Made by a program: the position numbers and the translations under genes. From Hirudinaria manillensis (Eukaryota > Annelida > Clitellata > Hirudinida > Hirudinidae): DNA of 64,000 nucleotides. This document shows positions 34,501 to 46,500 of this stretch, piece by piece (position 1 is the stretch's first letter; each line of letters begins with the position of its first letter). The stretch is from positions 62,001-126,000 of the forward strand of contig CM067530.1 in the NCBI GenBank assembly GCA_034509925.1. The letters run 5' to 3'. The notes under the pieces were generated by a model that had not been told where the DNA came from, searched no databases, and worked only from the letters and a program-made list of their open reading frames with translations.

Positions 34501-37500
34501 ATCTTTAAAATTACTGGTAAACTTCTATCAAAATGCTGATTTTAGCAATCACAAAAGAGTAATTAATTAGTATTCAATAAAAGTTAAGACTAAAATTTGA
34601 ATATTGATGAGAATCCACCAAGAAACACTTTTGATGTTGTTTCTCTGAGTTTCTGCAAGGAAGCGTGGGGTCTCTTCCGTTGCGGAAAAAAAAATTTATT
34701 ACAGGTTTCACAAAAGTTTATTAACATAATAAGACTCCTTATATATTACTTGAAGTCCGTAACATGTTTATAGAATAAAATATCGATAGGTAACGTTATT
34801 ATTGATGAGTTTAGGAAAGCAACTTAATGATATTGAAAGAGGACAAATTCTTGCCTTTAAAGACTTGAATTTGTCAATTTCTGAAATTTCTAGAAGGATG
34901 AATCACTCTAGAAATGTTATTAGTCATTTTTTAAGTGATCCTCAAAGTTATGGAACGATTTGTTCCCCTGGAAGACCAAAAAAACTGGATGAACGTCAGA
35001 GTCATCCTTCGCGAAGCTTGCAAGAGGCTCAGTTCAACAAAGGACCTAAAAAATAGCTTAAACCTAAATGTCAGTAGATCGACAATATTGAGATGTCTAG
35101 GTGGAAATGGTTTTCTTAAGTTTGTTAAGCGTCAGCACAAGCCGCTTCTGACGGAGTCCCACAAGAAGTTCCGACTGAACTAGGCAAAGGAGACGCTGGA
35201 TTTGGACACCAACTGGAAGTCCGTTATTTTTCAGATGAAAAAAAATTTGGATGGTCCAGATGGATTCAAATTTCATTGGCATGATGTCAGAAAATACAAA
35301 AACTCATTTTTTAAAAGAAATTTTGGAGGTGGCTCGGTGATGGTCTGGGCTGCCATTTCTTGTGTTCTTAGAGGGGAAGCAAAACTCTGCCAAATATGCT
35401 GAAACTCTGGACCATTATTTGTTCACATTATGTGACAAATTTAGAAATGAAAGGGTGATCTTCCAGCATGACAATGCCCCTCTACACACGGCAAAATCAA
35501 CCAAACTTTTTTTCCAGGAAAGGAATTTGGAGGTTCTCAAGTGGCCATCTCGCTCCCCAGACTTGGACCCCATCGAAAACGTGTGGGGATTGCTTGCCAG
35601 AAAAATATATTGTAATGGCAAACAATATTCCAGTGTTCAAGAGCTGAAAGACTCTTTGGAAAAGGCCTGGAAAGAGCTGGACGAAGACAGCCTAAAACCT
35701 TTCCTGGATTCATTAAAAAACAGAATTAAAGAAGTAATTATGAAGAAAGGAGACAAAACCCATTATTGACTTTCATATAATTTAAATGTTTAAATCCAAT
35801 AAATTTGAAAATTTATGCTCCACAGTGTTCTTCGTTGATGCGTGCAATTTCGGGGATTTCCAGTATTTTGCTAAATTCTCACAAAATATTTATTTTTGCA
35901 CAATAAATTTGATAAATCTGTAAATGTAACGTGTTTTACTATATCATATAAAAAATGGTTTATATAACTCCACTACTTGGAATTATATCATCAAAATATG
36001 CACCTGTCCTATCTTTATGACGCGCACTGTATAATGACAACATTAGATGCTTCCAATTCTTTTGGATTAACTCTGAAATCAGGAGTGCAATCTAAATGCC
36101 TGCAATACAATTGATTGAAGTTGAATCAAACCAACACTTTTGTATGCTTTAAAGTGAATGTCTGATTTTGTCTCCAGATTTATAATTGTTGTGGAAAGTC
36201 TAATAGGTTTGGAAGGTGATGTAAGAAGCAGAAAATCTGTGAAAAGCAACCCCATAAGTTCTCTATTGTTTTTGACCTAAATAGAAAATATAAGATATAA
36301 TTGATTCTCAGGGAATAATATTCCAAATTCATCAATTCAAGAGTTAAGAAAAAAGGGTAAATATAACCAAATAGGTTCAAGATTAACTTTTACAATCTTG
36401 TAAAGTATTTATAACCTTGTAAAGTAAACCACTGTGAAGATACTTTCGAGGACCAAGGCAATTTGTTTCCGAATTGAAATGCAACTTCTAAAAAATTGGA
36501 CCTTACTTTTTAATCGAGTTAACAAAATTACCAGTTCATTATTACTTCTAATCCATCACCATATTGGACTCTACACTGAATGATATCAAGATAATCAAGA
36601 TTTTGCTGTTTCCTGCTAGCTTCATTTACATGATTGCAAAATTCAACAGCCTTATTTTTGGCCATTTGCAATAAATTGAAATCATCACATCCACAAGGCG
36701 TTGAGCTGAGAATCTAGTCATATAAAATAACCATCAAATTTATTAAAAAAAACACATTATAAATATCCTAAAAAAACCTTCTCAATTAGGAGAGGATATC
36801 TGGTGATTCTTTGAAGTGGCTTTAAAAGAAAACTATTAAGAGATAAACCCAAGGTCTTCCCATGCAAACAACTCTTCAAAAAAGGAATAAAAGGAAGATT
36901 GTTTTACACAAGGTAAAGTAAACCCTAATTTGTTTTTATAAAACATTATATTATAAACCTTTGCCAACCCTATTCCCAGGAACCATCATCAAACTTTTGA
37001 AGTAAAAAGTGGGGTTAGAAATCTTGGTGCCTAGCTTGACAAATCATTGTCAATGGAGAAACGCATGATCAAAATTGCCATATCCTGCCATGCAACACTA
37101 CACATTCTCAGAGAGGCTCAAAGCTTTGTTCCCCAAGTGATTTTCCCCATCAGTGCTTAAAAGTGGTGGAAAAATTTTGCCACCCATAGGAAATAGCCTC
37201 TACTGCAGCATCTACTTGTAAATGGTATTGAGGGAATTAAACATTTTTTTATGTTCAGACATTTATTAAGATCTGAAGCATCTGCTGGATATCTATTGAC
37301 TTACTCTGCGACAACATGTAATGTGTGTATAGATTTCTACCAAAAAGTTACTGGCTAAATCCTCTGTATGTCCTTTGATTGCATTGCATCAAGAATGAAA
37401 CTGAGGAATGGTTATAGGGCTCATATGCTCAAACTATTTTCTATGCCTCAAAGTAACTCTTCCATTTCTCCTTAAGTACAGTTGTCTTTAATTCAATAAA

Positions 37501-40500
37501 ATGGTTGATAAGTAAATAGGCAACAGAGCAACAGGAAGGGAGTTCAATGTGAGGCAAACGAAGTTAAAAGAAGAAAGAACGTGCTTCCCAAACTCTTGAT
37601 TAAGAAGCCATGGTTAAATTGCAAAATGGTCCCTTAGAAGTGGAGGGTCATTGGCAACAAAGCTGGGGGATGCAAACACCCAGTTGAAAGTGAGGGCAAT
37701 GCCAAGAACGAAATGGTAGCTTTCAAAGCAGTTCTTTGCATGTCTCAAAATTCATGAAGAGGAAAAAATTGACAGTGTGAAGTAGAGTGTTGGGTAAGAT
37801 TTTGACTGGCAGTAAAAGCCATTTTCATTTCAATTGCTTAAAGATCTTCAGACTTACACTGCAATCAACAAGACCATTACTTAAACATTATGCATGGTTT
37901 TGTACTTGCAGGCTTAGCTTTCATTAATAATGGACTCTCTGCAGCAAAAAAGACTGACTTTGTCAAAAGTTGAGCCAAATTGCAAATAAAGACAGATTTC
38001 CTCCAGCGTAGGCATATATAAGTATTAAAGCACTGGTCACCACAAGGTGCAACAAAACGAATGTCAGTGATGCACTGAACCTGTTATGTCACTGATGCAG
38101 AACTCCAATTTTGATATCAAACACCAAGAAGAACAGAATCAGGTTGTTGAAAGACATAGGTAACAATTTCCTGATTATAAAAACAAAGTGGTGATTGATA
38201 CAAGTCAAGAGTGCATTGGGCCCAATATTTTATCACTTTTGTCTAAACATAGTGTTTTATATTTTTATATTTATTATGTATGTTAACCAGTATCAAATTA
38301 TACATTCAGTAAACATTACTTTCAGTAACATTTTGACAATTCAATACTTTTATTACTAGGTTTTGATTTCTTTAATAAATTTAGTCATAATAAAACGTAT
38401 TCATAGGTACAGTTGATCAACTAACTTGATGAACTTCATAGAATTTTGAATTTGAATCTAGTCTTTCATGTATTAGCATTGCCTGTCTATGTTGAAAACT
38501 GCAGTACACAATATATGGATCCATTCTCTGTAGCTGTCAAAGATCTACTTATAAAAAAATATAGTATAAATTTGTAAAATTAATCACCAACATGATCTAG
38601 AATTATGTCTCCCATGGGAACTGCCACATAACTTTCATTATCTCCTCCTAGCCTAATTTTCAATGCCCTTTATGATATAAGATAAAATACAATTAAACTA
38701 TGCTATGATAAAATTAATGGTTGATTCGCATATTGTCACAAGCTTTCCAACTTTCAGCTCTTTTGGGTGTTGGGAAATAACCAAAACATCTATTGCGAAA
38801 TTTGAATATTCAAACACCAAGTTAAATAAAAGCATGTAAAAATTTAAACAAAACCATAAAAAAAATTTGTTGTAATGAATAGTCTAACCTTAGAAAATTC
38901 TTGTTACATAAGACAATATCTTCTAAATTCAGAAAAACTTTAGCTAATTCATCCTTGCTCAAAATATCTTCTTTTTTAATTGAATCATAAAATACCTTAG
39001 AAAAATGGTTCCATACTATTACTCACAAAACTGCCACCAAAACTCCTAAAAGTTTTACCTCAAAAATAACTTGTAAATCACTGATGTATGCCTCTTCAGA
39101 TGATATCAATTCATTTATGCTTGCTCCTCTCAACTCTAAATATAAACTATACAGAGCATAACATCAATTTGTATGGTCATAAAGTTGGCTTACCACTAAT
39201 CCTTTGACAAATGGGTCCCCTGATGTTCCTAGAATGTAGAGTCTCAGCTTCACTGAAACAAATGCTGATCATAAATAAACACAAACATTATGGCAAAAAC
39301 TTTTGACTGCTTATGATTATTATGCAAAAACTCATAACTTATTGAATCATCTACATCATCTATGTATGAATATTAAAGCACGAATATTTTTGAAGTTTTA
39401 TAATTTTATTCTCTGAACCTCGTGATAAATTCAAAAAAAATTCCATGTAAAAAGATAATCAGGCCGAATTTGAACGAGATTGAACAATATTTAGAGGTGG
39501 CTCAATGAATTTCAACTTTTCTGGGATCAAGTCAAGCAAAAAATCGACTTGCCTAAAGCTGATTTCTTTGATAGAGTGCATCTTCTTCCAAAAACATTAA
39601 CAAAGATAAATGCAATTGTATATACAGAGCTAGAGATAATATTATAACATGTCCTTTTACCCTATAACTTTCATATTAATCGAAAAATTGATCCTAGGCA
39701 GTCCAGATTGGATAAACGTTAATGGCATCACCTCAGAAAAGGAAGGTCATTTTTAACAGGAACACAATGGTCTGGGGGAAAATTTCATTATTTAGGAGCA
39801 TTGACGTGCCATATCTCAGTGCAGGGCTGGATTCTCAAAAATTTATCAAAATGCTCAGACTGTTTCCTTTCATTTATTGGAAGAAAATAATATTAATTCC
39901 ATCAAGATAACATTCCAATTCACGTCCAAAAGACAGCTAAATTGCTTTTCAAAACTCTAGGATGCAGGTTATCTCTTTTCTTGATTTGTCAATTTGCCTC
40001 ATGGAGTGCATAGCAAATGTCACAGGGACTAACTTGTGTGGTTTGATTTAAGGAATGATTATTAATATTGTTTTTATTAACTGAGCATATTATCCAAAAT
40101 GTTATCAAAATGTCATCCAAAACGTTATCCAAAACACCTCAAAGTTTGCACAATTGTCGTTTTAAAAAAAAGGAAAGAAAGATGCTACCACACCCAAAGC
40201 TAGACAATATTCTGAAAACTCAGATGTTTGCAAAAGAGTTTTGATTAACTTGCTCTACGATGCAAAATAATAAGAATGAGCAAGGTATAATTTGGATGTG
40301 GCAGTCTTGAAGAAAATGTTTTCATCAATTCATCAAACTTTATTGTAGGGATATTCATTTTATTTACTCTTTTATAATACTCACAGATTTGATTGTAAAG
40401 AATCATTTCTCAACTTTTGTTCATATTTCTTGTCTGATACCTGTAATGAATGAAGCTCAAATCTTTATCTACCAAGCAGATTGCATTGAAATTTTTGAAG

Positions 40501-43500
40501 CTTTTTATTCACTTACCAATTTGTATACATCAACCTTTTCATCACTTGCAACAGATAATAAGTCAATCAGTTTTGAATCTGAATATAAGAAAACAAAAAT
40601 TCACTAGAATCATCCACAACTTCAACTCCCAGTTAAAATCATAAACTACCAGGTTTATCCAGATGACTTGACAGATTCATACATTGTTTTGAAAAACATA
40701 TCTCTGAGTAATAAAACTGCATTGACAAATAAATTAAGTTAACAAATATCACTTGTTGAATTTAAACTTTTGCATCCTTAGATAAAATAAATTGGTGTTT
40801 TTTTATGCCTGAAACATTCAATGTTCAAAATAAAAACCAAAATCTTTCACTAAAGCTAAGAAATAGCAATCAAATTGACATTTACAAATAATTATCACAA
40901 ATACAGTGCTCATCATAAATATAGCCCAGGTACAAGAATCACACAATTTCTATCTCTGTCTACAATTATTGTGGAACTTTCAACAAAAGTGACAAATATA
41001 GTAATCACCATAAAGTAATGAATTAATATTCAAATTTTATTGATTCCACCAAGAAACGCTTCTGATGTTTCTTGCAGTTTCAGCAACTACATGTGGGGTC
41101 TCCTCTAGACCGTTTTCCAGGAAAGGAATTTGGAAGTTCTCAAATGGCCATCTCACTCCCCAAAGTTGAACCCCATCAAAAACGTAATGGAATCACTCGC
41201 CAGAAAAATATATTGTAATGGCAAGCAATATTCCAGTGTTCAAGAACTGAAAGACTCTTTGGGGAAGGCCTGGAAGGGACTAGATGAAGAGCCCAAAATC
41301 TTCCATGGATTCATTAAAAAATATAATTCAGGAATTAATCAATAAGCAAGCAGAAAAAATTCATTACTGACTTCTAAAGAAATTATAACTTAAAAGTTCA
41401 AATCTTGTAATTTTGAGAATTTATGCTCCTAGTGTTCTTTGGTCAACATGCACAATTCCGGGGATTTCCAGCATTTTGTTAAATTCTCACAAAATATTTA
41501 CTTCTACACAACGAATTTGATAAATGTTTAAATCTAATGTGCTTTACCATATCCTACAAAATATTGGTTTGCATAATCCTACCATTTAGAATGGTATCAT
41601 CAAAAAATGAACCCAGGCTATGTTTATGAAGAGCACTGCATTTATCAAGGAATAACCTCAAGTAAATTTTGTAGTCTAGAAATAAGGGCCTGCTTGACTT
41701 GAATCTGCTGTTTCATTTTCTCAATAGACATTTTGTTTTTTTTAATAAAACCTAAATACCGTTGAATGCAATTCTGGATCACAGATTCTCTTCTTTTCTT
41801 ATAAAAGACAAATTCAAAAATTTAACAAACAAGACAAGCATCAGAGCCTAAACATTATATCCTACATTTTTTTCAAAAGATTTGACATTTTCACAAATCT
41901 TTTTCTTGATATTGCCAATGTACTCAATGAGGCTTTTCCTTTCAATTAAAAGCATCTGAGAAATAAAAACATGTATCAAGTATGATCATAAATGTCAGGT
42001 ACCTGTCATCCAATGGTTCTGATAGTGTTGTTTTGACCTTAAAGCTTAAGTCAGATTCCATGGCAAATTAGAAGAGAATCTGATGTTTTCAAGGTGATTT
42101 TCATGGTTTTATTTAAATTGTCATTTCTCATAGTCGAGTAGGCTGTGGATTGGATGGTAAAAGTATGATTAGTAGATTTTCTGGAAATTTTGGTAAGCTC
42201 TGATTTGTTATTTGGAGTGATTGGGAATGAGTTTGGTGGATATTATATAAGCACAGACCAATAATTTTGGAGTGTTGTGGAGAGTTGGATGAGATGTGAG
42301 AGAGTGATTTGAGATATTAGAGTTTTTGTATTGGTTTGAATCTGCATGAACCAATCTCTTTGACAAACTATTAATTAAGACTTAGTGAATAAATACTCAT
42401 ATATCTGCTGTAAAAGTCATGGAGTATAACTTCTTCATGTTCAAAACCGTTATGAATCCTTACTGAGAAGTGAGGGATATAACAATAAAGTACTCTTTTT
42501 ATTTATTATTTTTTATTTCTTTTAAGCCCACTTTGTATTTGGTTGTTTTATGCACATTGCCAAAATTTAGTTACAATGCACATAAGATTTTTACTCTAAG
42601 AAATGGTCTCTAAATTTATATACATTTTCTCAAATTACAAGGTTGGAGGCATAACTGAATGCTGTAGCTGGTAGATACAATGAATGCAGATAATTTCAGG
42701 CCAGAGATTTTATATTTATTTTTCACATTATACATCCTCAGTATATATTCATTACTTGTAAAATATTTTTATTAGTGGTCTTATTATTGATGGACCTTTC
42801 AATCTATAAAAATAAATTTGACAGAGATACTGCTTAACATTATTATCACAATTATATCAATAATTAGAATTGGAATAAATGGGCCTAATCATTAATTTAG
42901 AAAACCAAGAGGCTAGAATATTAAGCTATATAATAAATATAAATTTTAAAACATGCTTTTATGCTGAAAGAACTAAAATGAATACAACAATTTTATTTAG
43001 ATGCTGCCCAAAAATATAGAAATTTGTTAGGACTAAACATAAAAGCATGGATGCCAAAATATCTCATATCTATAAAACATAACTTTTAATCTTTGTTTCA
43101 TATTCATAAGCAGTAGTTTCAGTATTAAAGTACAGTAAAACCTGCCTATAAAGACAGCTATAATTTGCATGAAAAGTTGTCCTTATGGGGAGTTTGTCCT
43201 TTTATCAGATGTCTATGTTAAACTAAAGAATCTAAAAAACAAGTCATACTTGCTGCCAACAAAACCGTGCTTCTGCCTTTTATCTTCATTGTCTGCCCTA
43301 ACCATTGCTTATGAAAGACCTGGATATCAGCAACCTACAAAAGGTGGCAGTCTCATCACTTGAAAATATCTTCCATGGAATAGTCCTTGCAAAGACATGA
43401 AATCCTTTCTAGTCAACACCTTCTAAAGAAACATCGCCACTTTCAACACTCAAAATTGATAACTTAATGCTAATTCTTTTGTTCCATTTTCTTTTCTAAT

Positions 43501-46500
43501 GAAATTCAATGTTTCTTCCATAAAGTCATAGCTCTTAATTTGCTGATAGCAAGACCAGTTCAAAACACAATGAATGAAAGACAATGGAGTTGAAGAAAAT
43601 CAAAATAAAAGATCAAACATGCTTTCCATGAAAAATGCCTAAAATTTTAAAGCATTTAAGGAATCTTCAGGAAAAGTAAACATCCCTATTTACAGTTTCA
43701 GAACCATTTCAGTCATGCTCAGTAATCAAGTTTGACTTAGTACTAAAGGTGAATTTTTAAACATTTTTTTACTTTTTATTTTATTCCCTTTAATTCTCAG
43801 AAAATAGTTTTAAAAATGTGTCACAAATACAATTAATGCTTTGTAATTTTAATTTGTAAGCAATTAAAAATGAATTAGCTATGCATGAAAAATGGAAAAG
43901 AGTCATTGTTTTATTTAAGACACTTTAATTTAGTTTTCATCCATTATTGTTTTTGCTACTTTGTTCTTGTTTTCATCCATTATTAGTCAATGATGACTCA
44001 CCAGTAATGAGCTATAAAAATGTATAGCTGACAAAAAAAGAGTGTGTATTGAAAGCCGATAATTTAATTGAAAGAAACTAATCAAAGAAAGTGATATATA
44101 TTATATACATATTTGGATTGGCGGAAAAAAGCAATTTTTCAAATCACGTGGAGACGTGATTAAATCGAAATTAACATCTTAGAGAGCAGAAGGCATAAAG
44201 TTAAGAGGAGAATCATTGAGAACTTTTGCATTCATTCATCCAGTTCATGCCTTTGATAATTCCTTCAAAACCACAAGTTTGCAAATGTTGCACTTAAAAA
44301 TCTATTTAGTAAACTATTTATCTTATATCCTCTAGTTGTCAGAAGTGTTTAATATTTGTTGCAGTGCAGTGGTCATGTGTTTATTTATTTTGAAATTTAA
44401 AATTTATGATAGGTTCATGTAATGACATGCAAAAGACAAGTTTGCCAAATTTTGGTTAATTTGGATGTTGATAAGTAATAAAAAAATCAATTACAAGCTT
44501 TGAATGTCCACATACCAAGTTAAATAAAAGCATGTATAAATAAAATATAATTACAAACACTTTTTCTATAATTCAAATTTCTTCTAATATACCTGTGTTC
44601 TTAATTTCTTGAAATAAGTTGAAAATGGTAATTTTTCTACCAACAATCCTGATCTGGCTAAATTAATCAAATACATTGCTATGTGAAATTGTTCTAGTCC
44701 CACATTACAATTCTCCAAATTGACTAATTGACTGAAAAGAAAAAATGAATCAGAAATGTTAAAGACATCAATTTATCTCCCAGTACTTAAATAATTGCTT
44801 CAGACATAAAAATCACTTGGTTAATAAATTTGGCCCAGATTAGAAAAATTATAAGCTGTCTGTTGTGGTGGAGCACCAATGGGAGTGGAGCTCGGCATTC
44901 TATTGCATAAGGCCGCTATAAATAGCCTCGTGGCTATTCTGCTCACACTCTTTGTCATGATCTTGTGAATAATAATAATAATAATAAGTCATTTATATAG
45001 CGCCGAACGCGTGAGCTACAGAGGCGCTGTACCGGTCCAATTCATGCGAGCCAGTGCGACAATTACAAGAATCGAAACGCCTAAAAAAGAGAGTTGCTGA
45101 AAATGTTGTTCTAGACTAGTTATCCTTCAATTAAACGACACAACATATTTGGAGACAAGGATAGGATCAGAGGATAATCTCCCTGGACAGCTTGGAATGA
45201 TTCAGCTCCTTCTTCACGGCATCGATGATCTTCTCCTTCAGCGTAAAATCAGTTCTCTTGTATTTCTGAGCTGACATTTGCTAATCTTCACCCCAACTCG
45301 CAATTCTCACATAAAATCTTGACATTCACTCTCATTCCTTATTTATATTCTCAGTCAATTTTGCCCATTCAACCAATCAAATTCCATGGAATGTTCTATC
45401 ACTTTCCTTAATTATCCATCACCAACAAACCCTGGGAAAGTATTAACCTGATCAAGTCTTAAAAATACAAGGTAACGTTTCTTAATTACTTCCCTGACTG
45501 GGAATATGTCCTTAACTTCATGGGTTAGATAAATATTGTCAGGACCCTGGTGGCACAGTAACAAGAGTTTGGGGTGGCATAATAAATTTATTTTGTAATA
45601 GCAAGAGTGGCATAGTAGCAAGATTTGACTGTATATAATTATAAGAGATTGCACATATACATTACATTACATATCTCCCAACAGACAAGATAGGCCCCAA
45701 GATCCATTTATGTTAATAATGTGAATAGGCTGTGAAAAAGTTATCATATTTATGGGATAATTGTGCCTATAGCTTTCTGACAGGAATCCTCGGAGGAATT
45801 CCCTGTCTTTAAGAATTTTGGCCCTGAATCTCCTTGCATTTTTAGTGATTAGCTCTCTGAACTTTCTCCACACTTGACTGTGGAGGCTCTCATTGTCCTT
45901 CTTGTTCATCATTGGCTAGACTTGGGAAGTTCTCATTTATGATATTTTTCAAGCTATTTTATGCAAACTTCAAACGTGATGGATTATTAACACTGGAGAT
46001 CAACAGCTTTCTCTGGTCTTCCTGCTTCCCAAAGACTTCTTCTAGCTCCTCAGATTCAGGAGGAGGTCAATTCTTATTTTATGCATTCTTGTCATAGCCA
46101 TTATTCCTCCCCAGCTAGACATTCCAATCTGTGTAAGCCTAAGTTGGTTTGCCCCTAATCAAGCCCATAATGCCAATCTCCATGGTGAAAAGATAGATCC
46201 AGATCTGCATACTTGCCAACTTTGAGCACATTTTTGTATTTCATCACGTCTTCCCATGGGACTGTCAGCTCCATCTCTTGCCACTCTTCATTACCACCAG
46301 GGGCTAGTACCTCATCCCTTCTGGGTTGGCAGTAATGGTCCACTCATTTGGTTCTCTTTAATATTTGATATTTCTTTTTGCAGAGATATGTGATCCCTTC
46401 ACACAGAAAATATATTTTCCTTGATTTGTTTGCAAGTTTGCTTTTGGCATTGCTTCTTTTGTGGCCTCAAAAACTTTTCAGAGGACCTGGTTACGTGTAT

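Noticed and set aside
39190..39240. End of an SH3 domain before the DH exons
   Set aside because: The short candidate exon ([17 protein letters not shown] or a shifted reading) cannot be phased with certainty and lacks SH3 signatures, so I left it unresolved.
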